DNA from: Brevundimonas pondensis
Lineage (GTDB): Bacteria > Pseudomonadota > Alphaproteobacteria > Caulobacterales > Caulobacteraceae
Assembly (NCBI RefSeq): GCF_017487345.1
Contig: NZ_CP062006.1
Coordinates: forward strand, 1,742,001 to 1,806,000
Reading direction: 5' to 3'
DNA: 64,000 nt
Shown: positions 1 through 9,924 of the stretch, in pieces
Position numbering within the stretch: position 1 is the stretch's first letter
How the letters are laid out: each line of letters begins with the position of its first letter
Program-made: the position numbers and the translations under genes
The notes under the pieces: generated by a model
The model's input: only the letters and a program-made list of their open reading frames with translations
The model's database searches: none
Told to the model about the DNA's origin: nothing

Positions 1-95
1 CGGCATCCACGGACGGGTGCTGGCCCCGGCCTGTTGACGCTGCGCACCCGCCTTATCGCTCGCCCCATCCCAAGACCTGATTTCAGAGACATCCC

Positions 96-1115
96 TTGTC
101 CATCGCCAGCATCATAGACCTCATCGGCGACACGCCGCTGATCCGCCTGAACCGCCTGTCGAACGCCACCGGCTGCGAGATTCTGGGCAAGGCGGAGTTC
201 CTCAACCCCGGTCAGTCCATCAAGGACCGCGCCGCCCTGTCCATCGTGCAGAAGGCCAAGGTCTCCGGCGCGTTGCGGCCCGGCGGGGTGATCGTGGAGG
301 GCACGGCCGGCAACACCGGCATCGGCCTGGCCCTGGTCGGCGCGGCGCTGGGCCATCGCGTGGTCATCGTCATGCCCCGCACCCAGTCTGAAGAAAAGAA
401 GCTGGCCATCCGGGCCCTGGGCGCGCGCCTGATCGAGGTGGACGCCGCCCCCTTCTCCAGCCCGAACCACTTCGTCCACTATTCCCAGGAAGTGGCGCGC
501 AAGCTGAATGCGACCGAGCCCCACGGCGCCTTCTGGGCCAACCAGTTCGACAATGTCGCCAACCGCGCCGCCCACTATGAAGGCACCGCCGCCGAGATCT
601 GGGAACAGACCCACGGCAAGGTCGACGCCTTCATCAGCGCCGTGGGCAGCGGCGGCACCCTGGCGGGGGTCGGCGCCTTCCTGCGCGAGCGCAATCCGGA
701 GGTGAAGATCGGCCTGGCTGATCCGGCGGGTGCGGCCCTGTTCAACTGGTTCACTCAAGGCCAGATGACCGGCGAAGGCAGTTCGATCACCGAAGGGATC
801 GGCGTGGCGCGGATCACCGGCAATCTGGAAGGCTTCACGCCCGACTTCGCTTATCGCGTCGAAGATGCTGAATTCCTGCCCATTTTGTTTGATCTGGTGG
901 CCCACGAGGGCCTGTCCCTGGGCGGGTCGTCGGGGGTCAATTTGGCCGGCGCCGTGCGGTTGGCGCGCGACCTCGGGCCGGGCAAGACCATTGTCACCGT
1001 CCTGTGCGATCCGGGGACACGCTACGCCTCGCGCCTGTTCAACCCGGCCTTCCTACGCAGCAAGGGCCTGCCGACCCCGCAATGGATCGCCGAAGACGTG
1101 CGAGAGGTGGCGTGA
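96..1115 (+). CDS. cysK: Cysteine synthase A (O-acetylserine sulfhydrylase)
   Basis: This PLP enzyme makes cysteine from O-acetylserine and sulfide in the cytoplasm. The 339 residue length is normal for the family. The PLP lysine is K43 in NPGQSIKDR, the substrate loop reads GTAGNTG near residue 70, and the phosphate loop GSGGTLAG lies near 185. The start is TTG with little Shine-Dalgarno support, but the family N-terminus ([13 protein letters not shown]) begins right there. It is the first gene of a sulfate operon: its TGA overlaps the next ATG as ATGA. Confidence in the family is high; separating it from a cystathionine beta-synthase-like branch rests on context. Confidence 0.93.
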   Translation: MSIASIIDLIGDTPLIRLNRLSNATGCEILGKAEFLNPGQSIKDRAALSIVQKAKVSGALRPGGVIVEGTAGNTGIGLALVGAALGHRVVIVMPRTQSEEKKLAIRALGARLIEVDAAPFSSPNHFVHYSQEVARKLNATEPHGAFWANQFDNVANRAAHYEGTAAEIWEQTHGKVDAFISAVGSGGTLAGVGAFLRERNPEVKIGLADPAGAALFNWFTQGQMTGEGSSITEGIGVARITGNLEGFTPDFAYRVEDAEFLPILFDLVAHEGLSLGGSSGVNLAGAVRLARDLGPGKTIVTVLCDPGTRYASRLFNPAFLRSKGLPTPQWIAEDVREVA

Positions 1116-2140
1116 TGGCCGGCTTCACACCGGATCGACGCGGCCTTCTGCTCGGCGCGGGGGCGCTGGCCCTCAGCGGATGCGCCCAGGGCAAGGGCGC
1201 GCAAGCCGCCCTGCTGAACGTCTCCTATGACCCGACGCGGGAATTCTATCGCGCCTACAACACGGCCTTCCTGGCGCGCTGGCGCGAGAAGGGCGGCGCG
1301 CCCTTCGCGGTCGAACAATCACACGGCGGGTCGGGCAAGCAGGCCCGCGCCGTCATCGACGGCCTGCCCGGCGACGTCGTCACCCTGGCGCTGGCTTCGG
1401 ACATCGACGAGATCGCCGCGCGCGGCCTGATCGCCGCCGACTGGCAAACGCGCCTGCCCGACAACGCCGCGCCCTATACCTCGACCATCGTGTTTCTGGT
1501 CCGCAAGGGAAACCCCAAGGGCATCCACGACTGGCCTGACCTGCTGAAGCCAGGCGTTGAGGTCATCACCCCCAATCCCAAGACCTCGGGCGGGGCGCGC
1601 TGGAACTATCTGGCGGCCTGGGCTGACGCCCTGCGTCGTCCGGGCGGGTCCGAGCAATCCGCTCAGACCTATGTCTCCGAACTGTTCCGCCGTGTGCCGG
1701 TGCTGGACACGGGCGCGCGCGGATCGACCACCACCTTCGTCCAGCGCGGCATCGGCGACGTGCTGCTGACATGGGAGAACGAAGCCTTCCTCGCCGCCAA
1801 GGAACTGGGACCGGACAAGGTCGACATCGTCTCCCCGCCCTTCTCCATTCTGGCCGAGCCGCCGGTGGCCGTGGTCGACCACGTCGTGGAGCGCAAGGGC
1901 ACACGCGACCGGGCTCAGACCTATCTGACCCAGCTCTACGAAGAACCGGCTCAGGTCCTGGCCGCCGAGCACTTCTATCGCCCGCGCGATCCGGCCGTGG
2001 CGGCGCGGTTCGCCGACCGCTTCCCGCACCTGACCATGGCGGACATCTCCAACTTCGGCGGCTGGAGCGTCGCGCAGAAGCGCCACTTCGCCGACGGCGG
2101 CGTCTTCGACCAGATCTATCAGCCCGGCCGACGATCATGA
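1115..2140 (+). CDS. sbp: Sulfate ABC transporter substrate-binding protein
   Basis: This is the extracytoplasmic sulfate/thiosulfate-binding component (341 aa) for the CysTWA importer encoded next. The family motif [16 protein letters not shown] sits near residues 70-85, followed by [12 protein letters not shown]. The N-terminus has paired arginines ([10 protein letters not shown]) and a lipobox-like LSGC, so it may be a Tat-exported lipoprotein rather than the usual free periplasmic protein. The start overlaps the cysK stop (ATGA); longer readings upstream lie inside cysK and are rejected. Its stop overlaps cysT in the same way. Whether it is Sbp or CysP cannot be decided from the sequence alone. 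Confidence 0.92.
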   Translation: MAGFTPDRRGLLLGAGALALSGCAQGKGAQAALLNVSYDPTREFYRAYNTAFLARWREKGGAPFAVEQSHGGSGKQARAVIDGLPGDVVTLALASDIDEIAARGLIAADWQTRLPDNAAPYTSTIVFLVRKGNPKGIHDWPDLLKPGVEVITPNPKTSGGARWNYLAAWADALRRPGGSEQSAQTYVSELFRRVPVLDTGARGSTTTFVQRGIGDVLLTWENEAFLAAKELGPDKVDIVSPPFSILAEPPVAVVDHVVERKGTRDRAQTYLTQLYEEPAQVLAAEHFYRPRDPAVAARFADRFPHLTMADISNFGGWSVAQKRHFADGGVFDQIYQPGRRS

Positions 2141-2973
2141 CCCGACCGGTGATCTGGAAAGCGCCCAGCCCCCTGCCCGGCTTCTCGCTCTCGCTGGGGT
2201 TCACCGTCGCCTATATGTCGCTCTTCGTCCTGATCCCCCTGACCGCCCTAGCGATCCGCCCGTGGGAGAACGGCCTCGACAACTTCCTCGCCGTCGTCAC
2301 TTCGCCGCGCGCTCTGGCCGCCCTGAGACTCAGCTTCGTCGCCGCCGCCGTCGCCGCCGTCGTTAACGCGGTCATGGGCGGCCTGCTGGCCTGGGTGCTG
2401 ACCCGTTATGAGTTTCCGGGCAAGCGGTTGGCGGACGCCGTCATCGACCTGCCCTTCGCCCTGCCGACAGCGGTCGCGGGCATCGCCCTGACGGCTCTCT
2501 ATGCCCAGAATGGGCCGATCGGCGGCCTGCTGGCCCCGGTGGGGATCAAGATCGCCTACACCCCCGTCGGCGTGGTCGTGGCGATGATCTTCGTCGGTCT
2601 ACCTTTCGTCGTCCGCTCCATCCAGCCCGTGCTTCAGGACCTGGATCAGGAGGTCGAGGCCGCGGCGGAAACCCTCGGCGCCTCGCCGCTCCAGACTGCC
2701 ACCCGGATCATCCTGCCCGCCATCCTGCCAGCCCTGTTGTCCGGCATCGGCCTCGCCTTCGCGCGCGGGGTCGGGGAATATGGCTCGGTCATCTTCATCG
2801 CCGGCAACATGCCGTTGCGGTCCGAGATCGCGCCCCTGCTGATCGTGACCCAGCTGGAGCAGTTCGACTACGCCGGCGCCGCCACCATCGGCATGGCCAT
2901 GCTGATCCTGTCCTTCCTCATCCTGCTGGGCTTCAACGGCCTGCAGGGCGCGATCGCGAGGCGGGGCGCATGA
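2137..2973 (+). CDS. cysT: Sulfate ABC transporter permease CysT
   Basis: This is one of the two inner-membrane permease subunits of the sulfate/thiosulfate importer (278 aa). Six hydrophobic segments are visible, beginning with [18 protein letters not shown] near residue 20. The cytoplasmic EAA loop reads [23 protein letters not shown] near residue 180 and contacts the ATPase. The start ATG overlaps the stop of the binding-protein gene (ATGA), which rules out longer upstream readings, and its own TGA overlaps cysW. This order is the standard sulfate importer arrangement, so co-translation is likely. Confidence 0.93.
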   Translation: MTRPVIWKAPSPLPGFSLSLGFTVAYMSLFVLIPLTALAIRPWENGLDNFLAVVTSPRALAALRLSFVAAAVAAVVNAVMGGLLAWVLTRYEFPGKRLADAVIDLPFALPTAVAGIALTALYAQNGPIGGLLAPVGIKIAYTPVGVVVAMIFVGLPFVVRSIQPVLQDLDQEVEAAAETLGASPLQTATRIILPAILPALLSGIGLAFARGVGEYGSVIFIAGNMPLRSEIAPLLIVTQLEQFDYAGAATIGMAMLILSFLILLGFNGLQGAIARRGA

Positions 2974-3836
2974 CGGCCGAAGCCCTGCCCTCGGCCCCCG
3001 CCTCCGTCGTTCGCAAGCCGGGCCTGGGCCGCAGCCTGCTGATCGGCCTGGCCATGTTGTGGCTGGCCCTGATCGTCCTGGCCCCGCTCGGCGTCATCCT
3101 GGCAGAAGCCTTGCGAAAGGGCGTAGGCGCCGCCCTCGCCGGCCTGTCCCAGCCCGATGTCTGGGCCGCCGCCCGGCTGACCCTGCTGACCACGGCCGTC
3201 GCCACGCCGCTGAACGCCGTCTTCGGCCTGGCCGCCGCCTGGTGCGTCACCCGCTTCGACTTCATCGGTAAGACCCTGCTGATGGCGCTGATCGACCTGC
3301 CGCTGTCGATCTCCCCGGTCATCTCCGGCCTGGTCTGGGTCCTGCTGTTCGGCGCCTCGGGCTGGTTCGCTTCCTGGCTCAACGCCGCCGGCTTGCAGAT
3401 CATGTTCACCCCTGTCGCCATCGTTCTGGCGACGGTTCTGGTGACCCTGCCCTATGTCGCGCGCGAGCTGATCCCGCTGATGCAGCAGCAAGGCTCCGAC
3501 GAGGAACTGGCCGCCCTGACGCTGGGTGCCCGGCCGTCAGCCATCTTCTTCTTCATCACCCTGCCGAACGTCCGCTGGGCGCTGCTGTACGGCGTGCTGC
3601 TGGCCAACGCCCGGGCGATGGGCGAGTTCGGGGCCGTTTCGGTGGTGTCCGGCCATATTCGCGGCCTGACCAACACCCTGCCTCTGCACGTCGAGATTCT
3701 TTACAACGAGTACGACTTCGTCGGCGCCTTCGCGACCGCCGCCCTGCTGGCGGTTCTGGCGCTGGTGACCCTGATCCTGAAGTCCTTCCTCGAGCACCGC
3801 CACGCCGACGACCTCGCCGCGAGGGGGCGGCGCTGA
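2970..3836 (+). CDS. cysW: Sulfate ABC transporter permease CysW
   Basis: This is the second permease subunit of the sulfate importer (288 aa), pairing with CysT. Membrane segments run through the protein, starting with LLIGLAMLWLALIVLAPLG near residue 25. The EAA-type loop is EELAALTLGARPSAIFFFITLP near residue 175. The phrase ARAMGEFGAVSVVSGHIRG near residue 215 is characteristic of CysW. It overlaps cysT by 4 bp and is separated from cysA by a single base, consistent with a single transcript. Confidence 0.93.
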   Translation: MTAEALPSAPASVVRKPGLGRSLLIGLAMLWLALIVLAPLGVILAEALRKGVGAALAGLSQPDVWAAARLTLLTTAVATPLNAVFGLAAAWCVTRFDFIGKTLLMALIDLPLSISPVISGLVWVLLFGASGWFASWLNAAGLQIMFTPVAIVLATVLVTLPYVARELIPLMQQQGSDEELAALTLGARPSAIFFFITLPNVRWALLYGVLLANARAMGEFGAVSVVSGHIRGLTNTLPLHVEILYNEYDFVGAFATAALLAVLALVTLILKSFLEHRHADDLAARGRR

Positions 3837-3837
3837 C

Positions 3838-4866
3838 ATGACCCTCGACATCCAATCCATCACCCGCGCCTATGACGGCCTGCCCGCGCTGGACGACGTC
3901 AGCCTGACAGTTCGCGACGGCGAGTTCCTGGCCCTGCTCGGCCCGTCCGGCTCTGGCAAGACCACCCTGTTGCGGATCATGGCCGGGCTGGATCGCCCGT
4001 CCGCCGGGCAGGTGCGGTTCAACGGCGAGGACTTCCTGGCCCTCAGCCCGCGCGAGCGCCGCGTCGGCATGGTGTTCCAGAGCTACGCCCTGTTCCGCCA
4101 CATGACCGTGGCCGACAACATCGCCTTTGGCCTGAAGGTGCGCCCGCGCGGCTCGCGCCCCGGTCGCGCCGAGATCGCCGAGCGGGTGCGGGACCTGCTG
4201 CGCCTGATCCAGCTGGAGAACTTTGGCGGCCGCTATCCCAGCCAGCTGTCCGGCGGTCAGCGCCAGCGGGTCGCCCTGGCCCGCGCCCTGGCCATCGAGC
4301 CGCGCCTGCTGCTGCTGGACGAGCCCTTCGGCGCCCTGGACGCCCGAGTCCGCCGCGACCTGCGCCGCTGGCTGCGTCAGGTGCATGAGCAGACCGGCGT
4401 CACGACCGTCCTCGTCACCCATGATCAGGAAGAGGCGCTGGAACTGGCCGACCGCGTCGCCATCCTGCGCCAGGGCCGGATCGAACAGGTGGACACGCCC
4501 CAGGCCCTCTACGACCGCCCGGCCTCGGCCTTCGTCCACGACTTCCTGGGCGAAGGTCTGCAGCTTCAGGCCACGGTGGCGCGCGGCGAGGTCGTGTCGA
4601 ACGACTGGCGCGCGCCGTCGGACGCCCCGACCGGCGACGCCTTGCTCTGCATCCGTCCTGAAGACCTGGAGGCCGCCGATCACGGACTGGTCGGCGTGGT
4701 GATGTCCAGCCTGAGACGCGGCGACCGCGCGCGCGTGGCGGTCTCCCTGCATGGCCGGAGGCTGGAGCTGGATCGTGCTGTAAACGACCCGCTGAGCGCT
4801 CTGGCGCCCGGCGATCCGGTCCGGCTCTATCCCCGTCGCTTTCACGTTCTGGCCAAGAGCGCATGA
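3838..4866 (+). CDS. cysA: Sulfate/thiosulfate import ATP-binding protein CysA
   Basis: This is the ATPase of the sulfate importer (342 aa). It has Walker [10 protein letters not shown] near residue 37, a Q-loop (VFQSYALF), the ABC signature [15 protein letters not shown] near 138, Walker [13 protein letters not shown] near 158 and the H-loop [13 protein letters not shown]. The last 100 residues form a short regulatory (TOBE-like) domain. It starts one base after the cysW stop, and its own stop overlaps the following FAD-protein gene (ATGA). The overall family is certain and sulfate specificity follows from the neighbours. Confidence 0.93.
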   Translation: MTLDIQSITRAYDGLPALDDVSLTVRDGEFLALLGPSGSGKTTLLRIMAGLDRPSAGQVRFNGEDFLALSPRERRVGMVFQSYALFRHMTVADNIAFGLKVRPRGSRPGRAEIAERVRDLLRLIQLENFGGRYPSQLSGGQRQRVALARALAIEPRLLLLDEPFGALDARVRRDLRRWLRQVHEQTGVTTVLVTHDQEEALELADRVAILRQGRIEQVDTPQALYDRPASAFVHDFLGEGLQLQATVARGEVVSNDWRAPSDAPTGDALLCIRPEDLEAADHGLVGVVMSSLRRGDRARVAVSLHGRRLELDRAVNDPLSALAPGDPVRLYPRRFHVLAKSA

Positions 4867-6263
4867 GCGGCCCGGTCGTTGCGGTCATCGGCGCGGGGTT
4901 CAGCGGACTTCTGACCACGCTAAACCTGCTGCGGATGTCGCCGGATGTAGCGGTCCAGTTGATCGAGCGGCGCGGCGTCTTCGGCCTCGGCCCCGCCTAC
5001 GCTACCGGCAACCCCAAGCACCTGCTCAACGTGCGCTTGTCAAACATGAGCGCCTTCCCTGACAAGCCGCACCATCTGGCGGACTGGATGGCTGAGCAGC
5101 CCGCCTGGTTCGCGCGTGACGACTTCATCACACGCGGCGACTACGGCCGTTACCTGGCCCATCTGCTGGACGAGGCTTTGCGCCCCGACCGGGATGGCGG
5201 ACGCCTGTCTCTGATTCGCGGCGAGGCCAGCGCCATCCGTCCGCACGGCGACGGTTGGAAAATCATGCTGGATGGTCGCAGTTCTACGGTCGCCGACGTC
5301 GTGGTCCTGGCCCAGGGCAACCTCAGCCCCGCCGCGCCGTCGGGCCTGGATCCCGCCCTCACAGGGTCCAGTCGCTATCTCGGTGATCCGTGGCGCGCCC
5401 TGGATGCCTTGCCGCCCGCAGCCAACGACATCCTGCTCATCGGCGCGAGCCTGACGATGGTGGACGCCGCCATCGCCCTGCGGCGACCAGGTCGGCGCTT
5501 CACCGCCGTCTCGCGGCACGGTCTGCTGCCGCGCAGCCATGGTTCGACGATCATGCCCTCACAGAAGCGCACCTATGTCGGCGGACCGTCCGAGATCTTC
5601 AGACAAGCGAGGCTCGCAGCGCGCGAAGGCGACTGGCGCGCCGTCATCGATGACGTGCGCCATTCCGCCCGCTCCCTCTGGTCATCCTGGTCTCTGCCCG
5701 AGCGAAGCCGCTTCCTGCGTCATCTACGCGCCCTGTGGGACAATCACCGCCACCGCCTGGCTCCCGGCGTCGCGCGGGAAGTCACCGCCATGCTAGCCTC
5801 CGAGGAACTGGAGATCACGGCCGCCCGCATCACTGCCCTCTGCGCCCGAGACGACGAAGTCGAAGCGATTCTCCAGTATCGAGGCGATCCTCAGCCCCGA
5901 GCCCGCCGCTTCGACGCCGCGATCAACTGCTCCGGCCCGACCGGCGACGTCGCCCAAAGCACCGATCCCCTGTTGAAAGATCTGCTGAAACAGGGGCTGG
6001 CCGTTCCTGCCGCTCTCGGGCTAGGCCTCGCCGCCGATCCCAGGGGTCGCCTGATCGATGGCCGCATGCTGGCCCATAGCCATCTCTTCGCCATCGGTCC
6101 GCTGACTCGCAGCCTGTTCTGGGAGGCCACCGCCGTTCCTGACCTGCGCGAGCACGCTGTGGCTATCGCCCGCAGCGTCATTGAAACCCTGCAGCAGCCC
6201 GACGAATACAGACCCGCTTTTCAGGCCAACGCCACAAAGCCAGTCACGGTCGAATATCGCTGA
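4863..6263 (+). CDS. FAD/NAD(P)-binding protein (COG4529-type), end of cys operon
   Basis: This 466 aa protein begins with a Rossmann dinucleotide motif, VIGAGFSGLLTTLNLL (residues 7-22), followed by an acidic strand end (IERRG). The stretch LGPAYATGNPKHLLNVRLSNMSAFPDKP near residue 40 is typical of the NAD_binding_9/COG4529 group, whose function is mostly unknown. A second nucleotide-binding region (ILLIGASLTMVDAAIAL) lies near 195. It overlaps cysA by 4 bp, so it is very likely translated with the sulfate importer. A role in sulfur redox chemistry is only an inference from that placement; siderophore- or amine-oxidising flavoproteins are alternatives. Confidence 0.75.
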   Translation: MSGPVVAVIGAGFSGLLTTLNLLRMSPDVAVQLIERRGVFGLGPAYATGNPKHLLNVRLSNMSAFPDKPHHLADWMAEQPAWFARDDFITRGDYGRYLAHLLDEALRPDRDGGRLSLIRGEASAIRPHGDGWKIMLDGRSSTVADVVVLAQGNLSPAAPSGLDPALTGSSRYLGDPWRALDALPPAANDILLIGASLTMVDAAIALRRPGRRFTAVSRHGLLPRSHGSTIMPSQKRTYVGGPSEIFRQARLAAREGDWRAVIDDVRHSARSLWSSWSLPERSRFLRHLRALWDNHRHRLAPGVAREVTAMLASEELEITAARITALCARDDEVEAILQYRGDPQPRARRFDAAINCSGPTGDVAQSTDPLLKDLLKQGLAVPAALGLGLAADPRGRLIDGRMLAHSHLFAIGPLTRSLFWEATAVPDLREHAVAIARSVIETLQQPDEYRPAFQANATKPVTVEYR

Positions 6264-6268
6264 ACAAG

Positions 6269-6295
6269 AAAAAACCGCCCAAGATCCTTGAGCGG
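6269..6295 (-). terminator. Probable Rho-independent terminator for tRNA-Gln
   Basis: Read on the minus strand, an imperfect hairpin (CCGCTCAAG, loop, CTTGGGCGG) is followed by six T residues. It lies about 40 bp past the 3' end of tRNA-Gln and just after the convergent FAD-protein stop. It looks like the tRNA terminator. Confidence 0.6.
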
Positions 6296-6332
6296 CGACA
6301 TCTCTGAATGATGCTTGAAACCATCTGGTGGT

Positions 6333-6406
6333 TGGCTGGGGAACTAGGACTCGAACCTAGAATGACGGTACCAAAAACCGTAGTGTTACCATTACACCAT
6401 TCCCCA
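6333..6406 (-). tRNA. tRNA-Gln (anticodon TTG)
   Basis: The minus strand gives a 74 nt cloverleaf. The acceptor TGGGGAA pairs with TTCCCCA, the D arm includes GGTGTAATGGTAAC, and the anticodon loop TTTTGGT contains TTG. The T loop is TTCGAGTC, and there is a G discriminator with encoded CCA. It reads CAA and probably CAG codons. The 5' end faces tRNA-Pro, which is divergently transcribed. Confidence 0.95.
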
Positions 6407-6449
6407 GCAGGACCAGTGCGCCCCGCAGTTCGTCGCTGCGAGGAGCGGT

Positions 6450-6478
6450 GAAATACGCCAAGGCTTTCTGGGATGCAA
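6450..6478 (-). promoter_or_regulatory. Candidate promoter of tRNA-Gln
   Basis: On the minus strand TTGCAT and TATTTC are separated by exactly 17 bp. The predicted start would be about 37 bp upstream of the mature tRNA-Gln 5' end. This is a motif match only. Confidence 0.45.
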
Positions 6479-6540
6479 CACCTGAAAACAGAAGAATTTT
6501 CATCGATCAGCGACTTTTTTCAAACGGGCTGAATCCACGC

Positions 6541-6569
6541 TTGCGAGGTCCGAAACCCGTGGCTATAAG
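6541..6569 (+). promoter_or_regulatory. Candidate promoter of tRNA-Pro
   Basis: TTGCGA and TATAAG are separated by 17 bp, about 50 bp before the tRNA-Pro 5' end. The -10 is one of the better matches in this GC-rich window. The 6407-6619 interval otherwise shows only the two divergent tRNA promoters. Confidence 0.55.
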
Positions 6570-6619
6570 CCCCCTCCTCGGCGCAGCGACGGCCTCTGGC
6601 CCGTGTCGAGAAGAAATGT

Positions 6620-6696
6620 CGGAGTGTGGCTCAGTCTGGTAGAGCACTGCGTTCGGGACGCAGGGGTCGGAGGTTCGAATCCTCTCACTCCGACCA
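6620..6696 (+). tRNA. tRNA-Pro (anticodon CGG)
   Basis: This is a 77 nt cloverleaf. The acceptor CGGAGTG pairs with CACTCCG, and the anticodon stem CTGCG/CGCAG encloses the loop TTCGGGA with anticodon CGG. The T arm is GGAGGTTCGAATCCTC and CCA is encoded. It reads CCG, a frequent proline codon here. A T-rich stretch follows directly. Confidence 0.95.
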
Positions 6697-6770
6697 TTTT
6701 TCTTACATCTCGAGGTGATTTCCCCTGCGGGGGCGGTGCATTTGCGTGTGCGCACGATTAGCTTCGATGC

Positions 6771-7319
6771 ATGACCCAGTTGCTCACCCCCGCCGAAGTC
6801 GTCGCCTTCTGGATCGATGCCGGTCCCGACAAATGGTTCGCCAAGGACGCAGCCTTCGACGTCGCTTTCACTGAACGATGCCGCGACACCCATTTCGCCG
6901 CCGCCGCCCGCAAACTGGATAGCTGGACCGCGACGCCCGAAGGTAGCCTGGCCCTCATCATCCTGCTGGATCAGTTGCCGCGAAACGCCTTCCGTGAGAC
7001 AGCGCACATGTTCGCCACTGATCCCCTTGCCCTGATGTTCGCAAGGACGGCCATCGCGCGCGGCGACGACCGAAAGCTGGCCCACGATCTGCGCCCCTTC
7101 GTCCTGATGCCCCTGATGCATTCGGAATCGCTCGCAGATCAGGAAACCCTGTTGACCCTGCTGGACGAGACCGACCAGCCGAACACCTACAGGTTCGCCG
7201 TGATTCACCGCGACATCATCGCCCGTTTCGGCCGCTTTCCGCATCGCAACGCCTGCCTGGGCCGAGAGACGACGGCGGACGAGGCCGCCTTCCTGGCGGG
7301 TGACGGCTTCAAGGGCTGA
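6771..7319 (+). CDS. DUF924 family protein
   Basis: This is a 182 aa soluble protein. The family's recognisable segments are [19 protein letters not shown] at the N-terminus, [26 protein letters not shown] near residue 65 and [14 protein letters not shown] near 105. DUF924 members have a predicted all-helical TPR-like fold and no established function. It begins 74 bp after tRNA-Pro and ends 71 bp before thyA. Its stop overlaps the first of three GANTC sites ahead of thyA. Family assignment is firm; the role is unknown. Confidence 0.85.
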   Translation: MTQLLTPAEVVAFWIDAGPDKWFAKDAAFDVAFTERCRDTHFAAAARKLDSWTATPEGSLALIILLDQLPRNAFRETAHMFATDPLALMFARTAIARGDDRKLAHDLRPFVLMPLMHSESLADQETLLTLLDETDQPNTYRFAVIHRDIIARFGRFPHRNACLGRETTADEAAFLAGDGFKG

Positions 7320-7339
7320 TTCAGCTTTCTTGTGGGCAA

Positions 7340-7377
7340 GCGAATCAGCGGCCTGCCCAGCGCCGCGAATCAGCGGC
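7340..7377. repeat. 13 bp direct repeat with GANTC sites upstream of thyA
   Basis: GCGAATCAGCGGC occurs at 7340-7352 and again at 7365-7377, a 25 bp period. Each copy carries GAATC, and a third GANTC (GATTC) lies at 7318-7322. GANTC is the target of the cell-cycle methylase CcrM in alphaproteobacteria. The repeats end 13 bp before the thyA ATG. Confidence 0.6.
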
Positions 7378-7390
7378 ATCCTCTCTTTCC

Positions 7391-8248
7391 ATGAACGCCG
7401 CCCTCGCCCTCGCCGATCTGGAAACCCGCAGCGGAGCGGTCGCCGCCGATCACCCCGAGTGGCAGTACCTCAATCTGCTGCGCGACATCCTCGACAACGG
7501 CGTGCGCCGCGACGACCGCACCGGCACCGGGACGCTCGGCGTCTTCGGCCGTCAGATCCGGTTCGACCTGTCGAAGGGCTTTCCGCTTCTGACCACCAAG
7601 AAGCTGCACACGCGCTCGATCTTCATCGAACTGCTGTGGTTCCTGCGCGGCGAGACCAATATCGGCTGGCTCAAGGACAACGGCGTCGGCATCTGGGACG
7701 AATGGGCGGACGCCAATGGCGACCTCGGCCCCGTCTATGGCAAGCAGTGGCGCTCCTGGGCCGCGCCCAATGGCCAAAGCATCGACCAGATTCAGAAGCT
7801 GATCCACGGCCTGAAGACCAACCCCAACAGCCGCCGCCATATCGTCAGCGCCTGGAACCCGGCCGACGTGGACGATATGGCCCTGCCGCCTTGCCACTGC
7901 CTGTTCCAGTTCTTCGTCGCCGACGGAAAGCTGAGCTGCCAACTGTATCAGCGCAGCGCCGACATCTTCCTGGGCGTACCGTTCAACATCGCCTCCTATG
8001 CCCTGCTGACCCTCATGCTGGCCAAGGTCGTGGGCCTGGAGCCCGGCGACTTCGTCCACACCTTCGGCGACGCCCATCTGTATCTGAATCATCTGGAACA
8101 GGCCGAGCTGCAACTGACCCGCGCGCCCCTGGCCCTGCCGACCCTGACCGTCGCGCCGAAATCCGACCTGTTCGCCTACGAGCTATCGGACTTCGTGCTC
8201 AGCGACTACGCGCCCTGGCCGCACATCAAGGCCGCCGTCGCGGTCTGA
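7391..8248 (+). CDS. thyA: Thymidylate synthase
   Basis: ThyA methylates dUMP to dTMP using methylene-tetrahydrofolate, producing dihydrofolate that the nearby folA product recycles. The 285 aa protein shows DDRTGTGT near residue 41, the catalytic cysteine C168 in [12 protein letters not shown], and the dUMP/folate contacts [20 protein letters not shown] near 190 and [12 protein letters not shown] near 223. The N-terminus is about 20 residues longer than in E. coli; an internal start would be possible but no other ATG fits. A GANTC-bearing repeat lies just upstream. Confidence 0.97.
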   Translation: MNAALALADLETRSGAVAADHPEWQYLNLLRDILDNGVRRDDRTGTGTLGVFGRQIRFDLSKGFPLLTTKKLHTRSIFIELLWFLRGETNIGWLKDNGVGIWDEWADANGDLGPVYGKQWRSWAAPNGQSIDQIQKLIHGLKTNPNSRRHIVSAWNPADVDDMALPPCHCLFQFFVADGKLSCQLYQRSADIFLGVPFNIASYALLTLMLAKVVGLEPGDFVHTFGDAHLYLNHLEQAELQLTRAPLALPTLTVAPKSDLFAYELSDFVLSDYAPWPHIKAAVAV

Positions 8249-8253
8249 GCCTT

Positions 8254-8568
8254 ATGAAGATCGCTGACCTCAAGGCGGATGTCCTCCGCATCTCCGACAT
8301 CTATGCGCGCGAGCACGCTATCGACCGCGACCGTGACTGGGCCCTGCTCAAACTGCAGGAAGAACTGGGCGAGCTGACCAAGGAACACCTGAACCTCACC
8401 GGGCGCGCCCGCGGCGCCCCCGACGCGACTGCTCTCGGCGACGAGGCGGCGGACGTTCTGGGGATGCTGCTCATCTACTGCGACCACGCCGGCATCGATC
8501 TGGAAGCCGCCATGCAGCGCAAATGGCTGAAGTGGCTGGAGCCCGAAAGGCAGAAAGCCGAAGCGTAA
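8254..8568 (+). CDS. MazG-like nucleotide pyrophosphohydrolase
   Basis: This 104 aa all-alpha protein carries the metal-binding pattern of the MazG/dUTPase-like superfamily. EELGELTKE near residue 35 and DEAADVLGMLLIYCDHAGID near 61 supply the acidic residues that bind Mg2+. Such enzymes hydrolyse (d)NTPs to the monophosphate. It starts 5 bp after thyA, so the pair probably shares a transcript and pyrimidine pool role. Which nucleotide it prefers cannot be read from the sequence. Longer readings run through thyA in another frame and are rejected. Confidence 0.8.
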   Translation: MKIADLKADVLRISDIYAREHAIDRDRDWALLKLQEELGELTKEHLNLTGRARGAPDATALGDEAADVLGMLLIYCDHAGIDLEAAMQRKWLKWLEPERQKAEA

Positions 8569-8658
8569 ACTCCCGTATCGTTGTCTGGCGAAGCGGCAGG
8601 ACTCGGCGCACCCTCCCTGATCCGCGTCGATGCGGGCGCATGAAACGGGAGGGTTGTC

Positions 8659-9330
8659 ATGTTGAAGAAGTTTGCGGCCGAACTGGTCGGGACGATGGTG
8701 CTGGTGCTGTTCGGGTGCGGCGCCGCCGTGCTGGGCGGTTTCGATCACGTCGGGCAGCTGGGCATCGCCCTGGCCTTTGGCTTCGCCATCATCGCCATGG
8801 CCTATGGCATCGGGCCGGTGTCGGGCTGTCACGTCAATCCAGCGGTCAGCCTGGGCGTCTTCGTCGCGGGACGGATGAGCGCCAGGGACATGGTGATCTA
8901 CTGGATCGCCCAGTTCATCGGCGCGATCATCGGCGCGGCCATCTTGGGCATGATCGCCAAGACCGGCTTCGCCAGTCTGGGCCAGAACGGCTTCGACGCC
9001 GGATCGCCCGGCGGGTACGGCCTGCACGCCGCCCTGGTCTTCGAAATCGTGGCCACGGCCATCTTCATCATCGCCATCCTGGGCGTGACCGGGGCCAAGG
9101 GGCACGGCGCCTTCGCCGGCGTCGCCATCGGCATTACCCTGGCCGTCATCCACATCGTCGGCATCCAGGTGACCGGCGTCTCGGTCAATCCGGCCCGCAG
9201 CTTCGGTCCGGCCCTTCTGGTCGGCGGTCAGGCCTTGAGCCAGGTCTGGGTCTTCTTCCTTGCCCCGGCCATCGGCGCCGTGATCGGTGCGGCCTTCTTC
9301 CGCTTGAAACTGCTCGAGCCAGAGGCCTAA
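8659..9330 (+). CDS. aqpZ: Aquaporin Z
   Basis: This is a 223 aa six-helix channel of the MIP family. Both half-helix signatures are present: HVNPAVSLG near residue 60 and SVNPARSFGPALL near 176. The arginine after the second NPA belongs to the selectivity filter. The wording fits water-selective AqpZ rather than a glycerol facilitator. A clear GGGAGGG ribosome site precedes the ATG. It sits between the thyA/mazG pair and folA with no obvious functional tie. Confidence 0.93.
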   Translation: MLKKFAAELVGTMVLVLFGCGAAVLGGFDHVGQLGIALAFGFAIIAMAYGIGPVSGCHVNPAVSLGVFVAGRMSARDMVIYWIAQFIGAIIGAAILGMIAKTGFASLGQNGFDAGSPGGYGLHAALVFEIVATAIFIIAILGVTGAKGHGAFAGVAIGITLAVIHIVGIQVTGVSVNPARSFGPALLVGGQALSQVWVFFLAPAIGAVIGAAFFRLKLLEPEA

Positions 9331-9381
9331 GTCCGATTAGGGGGCGGCGCTCAGCCGTCCCCGCCTTTCGGAGCCCGCCCT

Positions 9382-9909
<528 letters not shown>

Positions 9910-9924
9910 ACCGGAGACACAAGC

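Noticed and set aside
2..37. Frame ending in TGA at 35-37 at the left edge
   Set aside because: It could be the last 11 codons of an upstream gene, but it is too short to support.
3556..4845. Long minus-strand frame antisense to cysW and cysA
   Set aside because: It is the mirror of two clear genes in GC-rich DNA, with no family wording or ribosome site.
6448..6642. 64 codon frame between the two tRNA genes
   Set aside because: It crosses the tRNA-Pro promoter and the start of tRNA-Pro, and has no coding bias.
6333..6696. tRNA genes as a genomic-island attachment site
   Set aside because: No integrase, direct repeat of a tRNA end or foreign gene block lies nearby.
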